The position numbers and the translations under genes are program-made. Of a DNA stretch of 64,000 bases, positions 1 to 7,599 are shown one piece after another; position 1 is the stretch's first letter; each line of letters begins with the position of its first letter. Under the pieces are notes generated by a model, which saw nothing but the letters and a program-made list of their open reading frames with translations, did not search any database and was not told the origin of the DNA. This DNA comes from Cupriavidus sp. (GTDB taxonomy: Bacteria > Pseudomonadota > Gammaproteobacteria > Burkholderiales > Burkholderiaceae), in contig JAPSLP010000025.1 of the NCBI GenBank assembly GCA_031180665.1, forward strand, positions 1-64,000. Direction: 5' to 3'.

Positions 1-110
1 ATTTGGGGGGGGGGGTGTTGGGGGTTTTTTTTTTTTTTGTTGGGGGGGGGGGGGGGGTTCCCCCCCCCCCCGGGGGGGGGGGGGGGGGGGGGGGCGCCCC
101 CCCCCCGCGG
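1..110. other. Homopolymer-rich low-quality contig end
   Basis: The first ~110 bases are almost entirely runs of G, T and C, including a G run of about 30, with no normal base composition. Open frames across it encode only poly-Gly/Pro. This looks like a sequencing or assembly artefact (poly-G from dark cycles, or a failed contig end) rather than biology. Normal sequence resumes at about base 110. No gene is called here. Confidence 0.85.
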
Positions 111-159
111 CGCCGATGCCGGCGATCGCGCAAGGCAAGCGCCGTTGCCCTCTCCCCTG

Positions 160-182
160 CCCCTCTCCCAGCGGGAGAGGGG
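160..182. repeat. Perfect 10-bp palindrome (CCCCTCTCCC / GGGAGAGGGG)
   Basis: Arms at 160-169 and 173-182 pair perfectly across a 3-base loop. It lies 25 bases past the acyl-CoA dehydrogenase stop, where a transcript terminator would be, but has no clear T tract. Pyrimidine/purine palindromes of this type are common dispersed intergenic repeats in Burkholderiales and Xanthomonadales. A degenerate relative may occur near 33557-33587. Confidence 0.6.
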
Positions 183-207
183 AAAACCACCAGAGACTCT
201 CAATGCT

Positions 208-1995
208 TCAGAACAATTCCGCGTCCAGCGCCATCAGCGGCGCGGCGCCGGCGCGCGCCATGCGGATCTGGGCGGCAGTCTCCGGCAGCAGCTTGGCGAA
301 ATAGAAGCGCGCGGTGGCCAGCTTGGCGGTGTAGAACTTGTCGCCGCTGTCCTGCTTCTCCAGCGCGATCTTCGCCATGCGGGCCCAGAAGTAGGCGAAC
401 ACCAGATGCCCGACCACGCGCAGGTACGGCACGGCGGCGGCGCCCACCTCGTCGGGATTGGCCATCGCCTTCATGCCGATCTCCATCGTCAGCTTCTGCA
501 CCTTGTCGCCCAGGTCCGCCAGCGGATTGACGAACTCCTGCATCGCCTCGTCGGTGCCCTCGGCCTCGACGAACTCCTGCACGATCTTGCCGAAGGCCTT
601 CATCTTCGCGCCCATGTCGCCGAGGATCTTCCGGCCCAGCAGATCCAGCGCCTGGATCGTGTTGGTGCCCTCGTAGATCATGTTGATGCGGGCATCGCGC
701 ACGTACTGCTCCATGCCCCATTCGGCGATGTAGCCGTGGCCGCCGAACACCTGCATGCCCTCGTTGGTGGCGATGAAGGCGTTGTCGGTCAGGAAGGCCT
801 TGATCACCGGCGTCAGCAGCGCGACCAGGTCGCCGGCCTGCTTGCGCACGGCCTCGTCGGGGTGCGACAGCTCGCGGTCGATCTGCAGCGCGGTCCAGTA
901 GCTGAAGGCGCGGCCGCCTTCGGCGAAGGCCCTCTGCGTCAGCAGCATGCGGCGCACGTCGGGATGGACGATGATCGGATCGGCCGGCTTGTCCGGTGCT
1001 TTCGGCCCGGTCAGCGAACGCATCTGCAGCCGCTCCTTCGCGTAGGCCGCCGAGTTCTGGTAGGCGACCTCGGTCAGGCCCAGGCCCTGCATGCCGACGC
1101 CGAGCCGCGCCGCGTTCATCATCACGAACATCGCGTTCAGGCCCTTGTTGGGCTCGCCCACCAGCCAGCCGCGCGCGCCGTCCAGGTTCATCACGCAGGT
1201 GGCATTGCCGTGGATGCCCATCTTGTGTTCGATCGAGCCGCAGACGATGCCGTTGCGCTCGCCCGGGTTGCCGTCGGCATCGGGAATGAACTTCGGCACC
1301 ACGAACAGCGAGATGCCCTTGGTGCCCTGCGGCGCGTCAGGCAGGCGCGCCAGCACCAGATGGATGATGTTGGCCGACAGGTCATGCTCGCCCGCCGAGA
1401 TGAAGATCTTGGTGCCGGTCAGGCTGTATGAGCCGTCGTCCAGCGGCTCGGCCCTGGTGCGCAGGATGCCCAGGTCGGTGCCGCAGTGCGGCTCGGTCAG
1501 GCACATGGTGCCGGTCCACTCGCCCGACACCAGCTTGGGCAGGTAGCGCTGCTGCAGTTCGGGCGTGCCATGCGCGTGCAGCGCCTCGTAGGCGCCGTGC
1601 GACAGGCCGGGGTACATCGTCCACGCCTGGTTCGCCGAGTTCAGCATCTCGAACAGCGCGTTGTTGACCAGGATGGGCAGGCCCTGCCCGCCGAATGCGG
1701 GATCGCACGCCAGCGCCGGCCAGCCGGCCTCGACGTATTGCCGGTAGGCTTCCTTGAAGCCCGACGGCGCGGTCACGACGCCGTCGCCGTGGTGGGTGCA
1801 GCCCTCGCGGTCGCCGCTCTGGTTCAACGGGAAAATGACTTCCGCGCAAAACTTGCCGGCTTCCTCGATGACCTGGTTGATGGTGTCCGCATCGACGTCT
1901 GCGTGCGGCGGCATCGCCTTGAGCTCGGCCTCGACGCCGAGCAGTTCGTGCAGCACGAATTGCATGTCGCGCAGCGGAGCGGTGTACTGGCCCAT
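208..1995 (-). CDS. Acyl-CoA dehydrogenase (long form with C-terminal extension)
   Basis: A 595-residue flavoprotein expected to oxidise an acyl-CoA to the trans-2-enoyl-CoA in the cytoplasm, passing electrons to ETF. N-terminal, middle and C-terminal acyl-CoA dehydrogenase domains are followed by the ~130-residue extension typical of the ~600-residue class. The catalytic-base motif IYEGTNTIQ places Glu at about residue 442, and the middle domain has the flavin-binding stretch MCLTEPHCGTDLG. The ATG at 1995 is preferred over the in-frame TTG three bases upstream because AAGGAG (2002-2007) sits 6 bases before the ATG but only 3 before the TTG. The TetR gene lies 71 bp upstream on the same strand and probably controls it. 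Substrate chain length cannot be read from the sequence. Confidence 0.93.
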   Translation of the reverse strand: MGQYTAPLRDMQFVLHELLGVEAELKAMPPHADVDADTINQVIEEAGKFCAEVIFPLNQSGDREGCTHHGDGVVTAPSGFKEAYRQYVEAGWPALACDPAFGGQGLPILVNNALFEMLNSANQAWTMYPGLSHGAYEALHAHGTPELQQRYLPKLVSGEWTGTMCLTEPHCGTDLGILRTRAEPLDDGSYSLTGTKIFISAGEHDLSANIIHLVLARLPDAPQGTKGISLFVVPKFIPDADGNPGERNGIVCGSIEHKMGIHGNATCVMNLDGARGWLVGEPNKGLNAMFVMMNAARLGVGMQGLGLTEVAYQNSAAYAKERLQMRSLTGPKAPDKPADPIIVHPDVRRMLLTQRAFAEGGRAFSYWTALQIDRELSHPDEAVRKQAGDLVALLTPVIKAFLTDNAFIATNEGMQVFGGHGYIAEWGMEQYVRDARINMIYEGTNTIQALDLLGRKILGDMGAKMKAFGKIVQEFVEAEGTDEAMQEFVNPLADLGDKVQKLTMEIGMKAMANPDEVGAAAVPYLRVVGHLVFAYFWARMAKIALEKQDSGDKFYTAKLATARFYFAKLLPETAAQIRMARAGAAPLMALDAELF

Positions 1996-2066
1996 CAAGA
2001 TCTCCTTGGAGTTGGCGAAGCCGCCGCGCCGCTCGTGCTGTCAGGCACGCTATGCCCGCGGCGGCA

Positions 2067-2711
2067 TCAGGTACGGTAGGACTGAATCAGCTTGTTGAGC
2101 GCGACCATGGCAAGCTCGGCGCTGTCGGGCAGGCGCAGGAAGCGGGCGTCGTGATGCAGCCCCAGTTCGAGGCTGTACATTTCGAACAGCATCAGGCGCG
2201 GATCGCAGTCCGCGCGCAGATGGCCCTCTTCCTTGGCCTGTTCGATCGCGCGTGTCAGCGCGGCCCGCCAGATCGTGACGCTCTTGATCAGCTCGTCGCG
2301 TACCGGGCTTTCCGCGCGGTCATCGTATTCGACCGCCCCGCTGATGTAGATGCAGCCGGTGGTGACTTCCTGGATCCGTTTTTCCATCCAGCGCCGCACC
2401 ATCGACCACAGACGCGGCAGACCGCGCGGCTCGTTCAGCGAGGGATAGAAGACCTCCTGCTCGAACCGGCGGTGATACTCGCGCACCACCTCCACCTGCA
2501 GGTCTTCGCGCGAACCGAAATGCGCGAACACGCCGCTCTTGCTCATTTGCATGCGTTCCGCGAGCAGACCGATCGTCAAACCTTCGAGTCCGTCGCGGGA
2601 CGACAATTCCAGTGCGGCGTCGAGAATCGCCACGCGCGTCATCTCCCCCTTGCGCATCGGGGTGGGAGAAGCGTTGGCGGCGGATTCGAGACGGGCTGAC
2701 TGGTGTCGCAT
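2067..2711 (-). CDS. TetR/AcrR family transcriptional regulator
   Basis: A 214-residue repressor-type protein. The N-terminal helix-turn-helix (RVAILDAALELSSRDG followed by LAERMQMSKSGVFAHFGSRE) is at about residues 25-72. The remainder is a helical ligand-binding domain of the TetR_C type. The ATG at 2711 is chosen because GGAGA sits 7-8 bases upstream; the frame stays open further up but without a ribosome site. It lies immediately upstream of the acyl-CoA dehydrogenase in the same direction, so a fatty-acid or acyl-CoA responsive regulator of that gene and of itself is the simplest reading. The ligand is inferred from context only. Confidence 0.9.
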   Translation of the reverse strand: MRHQSARLESAANASPTPMRKGEMTRVAILDAALELSSRDGLEGLTIGLLAERMQMSKSGVFAHFGSREDLQVEVVREYHRRFEQEVFYPSLNEPRGLPRLWSMVRRWMEKRIQEVTTGCIYISGAVEYDDRAESPVRDELIKSVTIWRAALTRAIEQAKEEGHLRADCDPRLMLFEMYSLELGLHHDARFLRLPDSAELAMVALNKLIQSYRT

Positions 2712-3021
2712 GATTTTTCTCCGTACTTTTTGCGGCATCGGTTGGCGATGCCGCGCTTGGCCCTGGCCTGTTATGTCGATCGCCACGGCCCGCCGGGTAG
2801 AGCGGAACCGGGTGGCGAATGCACGCAGTCTAAGCCAAAAAAGAACGGTCGTTCAGATTATTCTGGCCGCGCCTGCCGCTATCAAGTTTTTAATTAGACC
2901 TTCGTTTCTAAACCGAACTGCGCCGGAATGCGGTGCAACATCCGGCGGTCGGCGTCAGCGGCAAAGCCGACGTGCGGGTGCGCGCCGCATTTTGCCGCAA
3001 GGCAGCACCGGCATGCCAAGT
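2712..3021. other. Intergenic region upstream of the TetR gene
   Basis: 310 bp without a credible gene. It carries the presumed promoter of the TetR gene and the candidate operator at 2843-2854. The part near 2880-2910 is more AT-rich than its surroundings. The end of the cardiolipin synthase gene enters from the other side; no clear terminator was seen for it. Confidence 0.6.
2843..2854. promoter_or_regulatory. Candidate TetR operator GAACGGTCGTTC
   Basis: Half-sites GAACG and CGTTC form an inverted repeat with a 2-bp centre, about 132 bp upstream of the TetR start. Size and symmetry fit a TetR-family operator. Assignment is by position and symmetry only. Confidence 0.4.
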
Positions 3022-4371
3022 TCAGTAGCGGCCGGCCGCGCCGGCCACCATGACGCCGAAGCGCAACAGCATATAGGCGGTCCAGTCCAGGCACCGGCGC
3101 AGGCGTCCGCGGCGGGCATGGTCCTCTGGCACGACCGGGGCGCTGCGCTGCGCGATCGCGCGCTCCAGCTCGCGCCGCAGCCCGGCGGCAAAGGCCTCGT
3201 CGTAGACCGCGACATTGGCCTCGCGCGCCAGCAGCAGGCTGAACGGATCCATATTGCTGGAGCCGACCGTCGCCCAGTTGTCGTCGACTACCGCGACCTT
3301 GGCGTGCAGGAAGCTCTCGGCGTACTCGTGGATCTCGACGCCGGCCTCGAGCAGCGTCGCGTACAGCGCGTGGGTCGCGTAATGCTGCAGCCTGTACTCG
3401 ACCATGCCTTGCAGCAGCAGCCGCACGCGCACGCCGCGGCGGCGGCAGGCCAGCAGCGCGCGCCGCATCTTGGCGCCCGGCAGGAAGTAGGCGTTGGCGA
3501 TGATGACGTCGTGCCGCGCCGCGCCCAGCGCCTGCAGATAGGCGCGCTCGATGGTGCGGCGATTGCGCAGGTTGTCGCGCAGCAGCAGCGCGGCCCGCAC
3601 GCCGCCGCCCTCGATCGACGCAGGCACCGCGCTTTGCGGCAGCGGAAACTCGCCGGCCAGGCCCGACAACCTCCCACCGAGCCCGTCGCCCTGCATCTGG
3701 CCGCGCAGCGCAAGCCGCCACCACAGCCGCTCGGCGGTCAACGCGATGTGGCCGGCCAGCGGACCGGTGACGCGCACCGCGAAGTCGTAGCGCGGACCGA
3801 GCTGGGCCTCGTCGAAGGGGCCGTGATTGTGGTCGTCGATGATGTTGATGCCGCCCACGAAGGCGATGCGCCGGTCGATCACCGCAAGCTTGCGGTGCAG
3901 CCGGCGCAGATGCCGGCGTGCGAGCCGAAAGCCCCGCAGCGGCCGGTACACACGCAGCCTGACGCCGCCCTGCTCGAGCCGCTCGACCAGCGGGGCCGGC
4001 ATGTCGCCGGCGCCGAAGCCGTCGACCAGCAGGTGGACACGCACGCCGCGCTCGACTGCACGCAGCAGCGCGTCGGCGACCGCCTGGCCGACCTCGTCGT
4101 CGGCATAGATATAGGTCTCCAGCGAAACCGACAGCACCGCCTGGTCGATCGCCGCGATCAGCGCGGGAAAGTAGTCGGCGCCGCCGCGCAGCAGCTCGAC
4201 GCAATTGCCACCCACCGGCCGGCCGGGACCGGTATGGAGCAGGCGGGGACCGGGCCGCCCTTCGGCGGCTGTGGCGGTCGTGGCGCCTTCCACCGCATGC
4301 GCAGCGGTCTTGGAGGACCGGGTGGTTTTGCTTGGGCTCTCGGACAAGGGCATGGCAGCATTATCGGTCAC
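3022..4371 (-). CDS. clsB: Cardiolipin synthase B-type phospholipase D family protein
   Basis: A 449-residue protein with two PLD (HKD) motifs: HRKLAVID with H159, K161 and D166, and HAKVAVVD with H356, K358 and D363, each followed by the usual glycine/serine-rich stretch. Two HKD motifs without N-terminal membrane helices match ClsB, which makes cardiolipin from phosphatidylglycerol plus another phospholipid at the inner membrane. A short hydrophobic stretch near the C terminus (YMLLRFGVMVAGAAG) may anchor it. The first start is GTG at 4371; an internal ATG at 4353 would remove six residues, and neither has a convincing ribosome site. The first ~50 residues are low-complexity and not conserved in the family. 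Confidence 0.87.
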   Translation of the reverse strand: MTDNAAMPLSESPSKTTRSSKTAAHAVEGATTATAAEGRPGPRLLHTGPGRPVGGNCVELLRGGADYFPALIAAIDQAVLSVSLETYIYADDEVGQAVADALLRAVERGVRVHLLVDGFGAGDMPAPLVERLEQGGVRLRVYRPLRGFRLARRHLRRLHRKLAVIDRRIAFVGGINIIDDHNHGPFDEAQLGPRYDFAVRVTGPLAGHIALTAERLWWRLALRGQMQGDGLGGRLSGLAGEFPLPQSAVPASIEGGGVRAALLLRDNLRNRRTIERAYLQALGAARHDVIIANAYFLPGAKMRRALLACRRRGVRVRLLLQGMVEYRLQHYATHALYATLLEAGVEIHEYAESFLHAKVAVVDDNWATVGSSNMDPFSLLLAREANVAVYDEAFAAGLRRELERAIAQRSAPVVPEDHARRGRLRRCLDWTAYMLLRFGVMVAGAAGRY

Positions 4372-4460
4372 CTCGCGGCGGCAACGCCACCCGAGGCCAT
4401 GGGCGCCGGACGCCCGGCGTAGCGGGACGGGCGCGCGCCGACTCTGCTATCGTCGCGCTT

Positions 4461-4496
4461 TATTCCCGACTTGATTCCCGACTTGATTCCCGACTT
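4461..4496. repeat. Three tandem 12-bp repeats (GATTCCCGACTT)
   Basis: Units at 4461-4472 (first base T), 4473-4484 and 4485-4496 are otherwise identical. They lie in the divergent gap between clsB and mobB, about 75 bp before the mobB start and about 90 bp before the clsB start. Tandem operators or replication slippage are both possible. Confidence 0.8.
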
Positions 4497-4569
4497 TGTT
4501 CGCGAGTTCGCCCGGACATCGTCCCACCGTCGCCCCCGCGCACTGAGCGCGCATTGAGCTGATTCGATC

Positions 4570-5109
4570 GTGAAGGTATTCGGTATCGCCGGCACTTCCG
4601 GCAGCGGCAAGACCACCTTGCTGGACCAGTTGATTCCCCGCTTCGTGGCGGCCGGGCTGCGCGTGGCCGGCGTCAAACATACCCATCACGGGTTCGACCC
4701 GGATACCCCGGGCAAGGATTCCTGGCGCATGCGCGAAGCCGGCTGCGCCAATGTGGTGCTGGTCGGCGCGCGCCATCTGACGCTGATGCGCCGCTACGAG
4801 CAGGGCGCGCCGCCGCCCGAACTGGCCGACGCGCTGGCGGTGCTGCCCGCCGATACCGACCTGGTCCTGGTCGAGGGATACAAGCACAGCGACGTCTCCA
4901 AGCTCGAGGTCTATCGTCCCGGCCATGGCCGGCCGCCGCTGTGGCCGGACGTGCCCGGCATCGTCGGCATCGCGACCGACGCACCGGACGAAGTGGCCGC
5001 GCTGACCCGGCTGCCGGTGCTCGACCTGAACCGGATCGACGCCATCGAAGCCTTCGTGCGCGAGCGGGCCGGACTATCGCCGAGCCCCGCCCCACCGGCC
5101 AACGGCTAG
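4570..5109 (+). CDS. mobB: Molybdopterin-guanine dinucleotide biosynthesis adapter MobB
   Basis: A 179-residue P-loop GTPase of the MobB family, which assists MobA in attaching GMP to molybdopterin for DMSO-reductase-type enzymes. The Walker A motif GTSGSGKTT is at residues 8-16, followed by the family signatures VKHTHH and LVEGYK. The start is GTG at 4570, with the P-loop directly after it; no strong ribosome site is visible. The gene faces clsB divergently across the 12-bp repeats and converges on the phosphodiesterase gene, with which it shares a CTAG at the two stop codons. No MobA or moeA is next to it. Confidence 0.92.
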   Translation: MKVFGIAGTSGSGKTTLLDQLIPRFVAAGLRVAGVKHTHHGFDPDTPGKDSWRMREAGCANVVLVGARHLTLMRRYEQGAPPPELADALAVLPADTDLVLVEGYKHSDVSKLEVYRPGHGRPPLWPDVPGIVGIATDAPDEVAALTRLPVLDLNRIDAIEAFVRERAGLSPSPAPPANG

Positions 5110-5897
5110 CCGGCCGCGCCCGCCGTCTCGCCGCTGTGCCGCGGGTTGGCCTCGGGCACCTGCGGCCGCGCCAGTTCGGCAACCAGCGGCACATGGTCCG
5201 AGCGCTGCGCCCAGTCGCGCCCGGTCAGCACCCGGGCACGCTCGATCTCGAAGCCGCGCACGTAGATCCGGTCGAGCTGCCACCACGGCATATGGCTGGG
5301 AAAGGTATGCAGCCGCGAGCCGCGCGCATGCGAGGCCTCCAGCGCGCCCAGCGTATTGCAGATCAGCGCGTCGAGCCGGTGGTTCCAGTCGTTGAAGTCG
5401 CCGGCGATCACCAGCGGCGCGTCCGCCGGCACCACGTTGCGCACCCGTTCGACCAGCGCCTCGGCCTGGCGCGCGCGGCTGCGCGCGAACAGGCCGAAAT
5501 GCACGCAGATCAGATGGGCCTCGATGCCGTGGACATCGGCCACCGCATGCAGCAGCCCGCGCTGCTCGAAGCGGTGATCGGAGATATCGAGGTTCTCCGA
5601 CATCAGGATCGGATGGCGCGACAGGATCGCGTTGCCATGGTGGCCGTGGTCGTAGACCGCGTTGCGGCCGTAGACCGAATGCGGATAGGCGTCGGTCGCC
5701 AGATAGTTCAGCTGCGTGTAGTCCGGATCGAACAGGGCGGCGGCCACCAGGCGATCGTTGCGGTCTTGCACTTCCTGCAGGAAGACGATGTCCGCGTCGA
5801 CCGTCTGCAGCCCGTCGCGGACATGCTGGATGCGCGGACGGCGCGCGAAACCGGTCAGCCCCTTGTGGATGTTGTAGGTGACCACGCGCAGCTTCAT
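5106..5897 (-). CDS. Endonuclease/exonuclease/phosphatase (EEP) family protein
   Basis: A 263-residue protein of the EEP fold, which covers phosphodiesterases acting on nucleic acids, phosphoinositides or phospholipids. Seen in order: YNIHKG near the N terminus (Asn9), LQEVQDR (metal-ligand Glu42), a central YGRNAVYDHGHHGNA, GDFNDWNHR, and C-terminal SDHVPL with the catalytic Asp-His. The length fits the stand-alone bacterial group often found beside clsB-type genes. The ATG at 5897 has GGAGGG five bases upstream and overlaps the Nudix stop as ATGA, so the two are translationally coupled. Its TAG stop overlaps that of mobB on the other strand. Substrate unknown. Confidence 0.88.
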   Translation of the reverse strand: MKLRVVTYNIHKGLTGFARRPRIQHVRDGLQTVDADIVFLQEVQDRNDRLVAAALFDPDYTQLNYLATDAYPHSVYGRNAVYDHGHHGNAILSRHPILMSENLDISDHRFEQRGLLHAVADVHGIEAHLICVHFGLFARSRARQAEALVERVRNVVPADAPLVIAGDFNDWNHRLDALICNTLGALEASHARGSRLHTFPSHMPWWQLDRIYVRGFEIERARVLTGRDWAQRSDHVPLVAELARPQVPEANPRHSGETAGAAG

Positions 5898-6406
5898 CGC
5901 GTCCCTCCGGCCTGGCCGATGCTCGCGGCACCAGGCGTGCCGGCGGCACAGGCGGTCGCCCCGGCCGCCGCACGCCAGGCCAGCTGGCGCACCGCTTCGG
6001 CGTTGCTCGACGAGAAGCAGCGCGCGGCCGCCTGCTCCCATGGCAGCCAGACCGATTGCAGATGCTCGCGCGGCGCCAGCGTGACGGGCAGCGGCCGCTC
6101 GACGCACAGCCCGAACCAGTGCTCGACATTGCGCGTGACCCCGGGCGCGTAGCGATGGCGCCATTCGGGATAGATCTCGTATTCGATGTGGTGGCCCCAG
6201 TCCTGCAGCCGGTGCTCGCTCGCGACGATGCCGGTTTCCTCGGCCACCTCGCGGGCGGCGGTCAATGCCAGGGGTTCGTCGGGGGTATCGAGGCTGCCGG
6301 TGACCGATTGCCAGAAGCCGGGACGGTCGGCGCGCTCTAGCAGCAGAACCTGCAGATCGGTCGTATGGATCACGACCAGCACGGATTCGGGAATCTTGTA
6401 GGGCAT
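5894..6406 (-). CDS. nudB: Nudix hydrolase, dihydroneopterin triphosphate diphosphatase type
   Basis: A 170-residue Nudix protein. The Nudix box begins at GSLDTPDE and ends AAREVAEETGI (residues 37-60), with all catalytic glutamates of the REVAEE core; one extra residue lies between the Gly and the first acidic position compared with the classical box. The MPYKIPESVLVVIHT start and the downstream NVEHWFGLCV stretch match the NudB group, which removes pyrophosphate from dihydroneopterin triphosphate in folate synthesis. The Ala/Gly-rich tail is longer than usual. ATG at 6406 is chosen by homology; the ribosome site is weak. The stop overlaps the next start (ATGA). Confidence 0.85.
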   Translation of the reverse strand: MPYKIPESVLVVIHTTDLQVLLLERADRPGFWQSVTGSLDTPDEPLALTAAREVAEETGIVASEHRLQDWGHHIEYEIYPEWRHRYAPGVTRNVEHWFGLCVERPLPVTLAPREHLQSVWLPWEQAAARCFSSSNAEAVRQLAWRAAAGATACAAGTPGAASIGQAGGTR

Positions 6407-6543
6407 AGGATCGGACGGGAACAGGCTGACAAGCTTAACGCAGTTGCCCGTCGGCGCCACCGGCGTTAGTCCGACAAGCCCGGAGGGCGTGGGGATGATG
6501 TGATGGCGTGGGCACTGGAAGCGCCCACGCCCATTGCCGTCGC

Positions 6544-7419
6544 TCAGGCCCGCTCTTCCCGGGCGCCCGCTTCGCGCACCCAGCTGTCGAACACTTCCGG
6601 CGAGTCGCCATGGCCCCAGGCGGCGCGCAGTTGCTGCATCAGCGGCGCCAGCGATTCGGTGTAGCGCGCGGCGGCGGCGTGCGCCTCGGCCGCGAGGTCC
6701 TCGGCAGCCTGGTTGGCGCGCGCCTGCATCTCGGTGCGCGCCTGCGCGACTTCCTTCTCGCGCTGGCCCAGCGCGTGGTACTTCTGGATCAGGAAGCGCT
6801 GGTAGTCTCCGGCCTCCGCCTGCGCGGCCTGGGCGTTCACCTGCTCGAAACGCAGCACGATGCTGGCGGTCTCCTGCTCGATCTGCGCGGCCTCGGCCAC
6901 CAGCGCCTGCGCCGCGTCCTGCAGCGCCAGCGCGTCGCGCCGCCGTGCCTGCAACTGCGCGGCCATCGCTTCGAAGGTTCGCTGCGCGGCCAGGTAGGCC
7001 TGCACCACCGGCTGCGGCGCCACCACCAGCAGCGGATCGGCGCCGCTGCCGCGACGGCCCGGCAGCAAGGCGTCTTCGGGCAGGCGCAGGTTGCCGACTT
7101 CCTCCAGCCAGCGCCCGCGCGCCATCACCGCGGCCACCGTGTCGAGCGCCACCCGCCGCAGCGCCTCGGCGCGCTGCATCTGCACGGCGCCGCCCTCGGC
7201 CGCCGCGCTGCCCACCTGTGCGGCGTGCGCGATGTCGGGGACGCAGGCGGCCACCGTGGTCGCCACCGATTCCGACATCGCCTGCGCGGACTTGCGCACC
7301 GCGCGGCGCAGCTCGAAGCGCGCCAGCAGCATCATCACCAGCCCGGCGACCAGCCAGGTCAGGATCGTCTGCGCATGCTGCAGCAGGAATTGGCGGATCA
7401 GTTCGATATCCAGTGTCAC
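6544..7419 (-). CDS. Coiled-coil protein with one N-terminal membrane helix, function unknown
   Basis: A 291-residue protein. Residues ~8-35 are hydrophobic (FLLQHAQTILTWLVAGLVMMLLA) and should anchor it in the inner membrane. Most of the remainder is Ala/Gln/Glu-rich helix with heptad character (about 70-115 and 155-270), giving an elongated cytoplasmic or periplasmic coil. No catalytic motif was found. The start is GTG at 7419, with GGGGAG seven bases upstream. It lies between the aspS terminator and the Nudix gene on the same strand, 137 bp from the latter, so it could be the first gene of its own unit. Not recognised as a named family. Confidence 0.7.
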   Translation of the reverse strand: MTLDIELIRQFLLQHAQTILTWLVAGLVMMLLARFELRRAVRKSAQAMSESVATTVAACVPDIAHAAQVGSAAAEGGAVQMQRAEALRRVALDTVAAVMARGRWLEEVGNLRLPEDALLPGRRGSGADPLLVVAPQPVVQAYLAAQRTFEAMAAQLQARRRDALALQDAAQALVAEAAQIEQETASIVLRFEQVNAQAAQAEAGDYQRFLIQKYHALGQREKEVAQARTEMQARANQAAEDLAAEAHAAAARYTESLAPLMQQLRAAWGHGDSPEVFDSWVREAGAREERA

Positions 7420-7543
7420 CTTTGTTCTCCCCTTGTCAGGTGCTGCTGCCCGCGGCAGCCCGATGGATGACCTCGCGAGGTGGCCGATCGTTCCCATGGG
7501 AAACAATTGGAAACCTCGATCGCCCTCCCCAGCCTACACAAAC

Positions 7544-7573
7544 AAAAAAACGGCCGCGCTCGCGCACGGCCGT
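7544..7573 (-). terminator. Intrinsic terminator after aspS
   Basis: Read on the minus strand, ACGGCCG (7567-7573) pairs with CGGCCGT (7550-7556) around a GC-rich loop, directly followed by a run of seven T. It lies about 27 bases past the aspS stop and would end the fmdB-DUF502-aspS transcript. Confidence 0.82.
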
Positions 7574-7599
7574 CGTCTCCAGCTACATCGCCAGCGGCA

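Noticed and set aside
1993..1998. TTG start of the acyl-CoA dehydrogenase
   Set aside because: The following ATG has the correct distance to AAGGAG; the TTG is too close.
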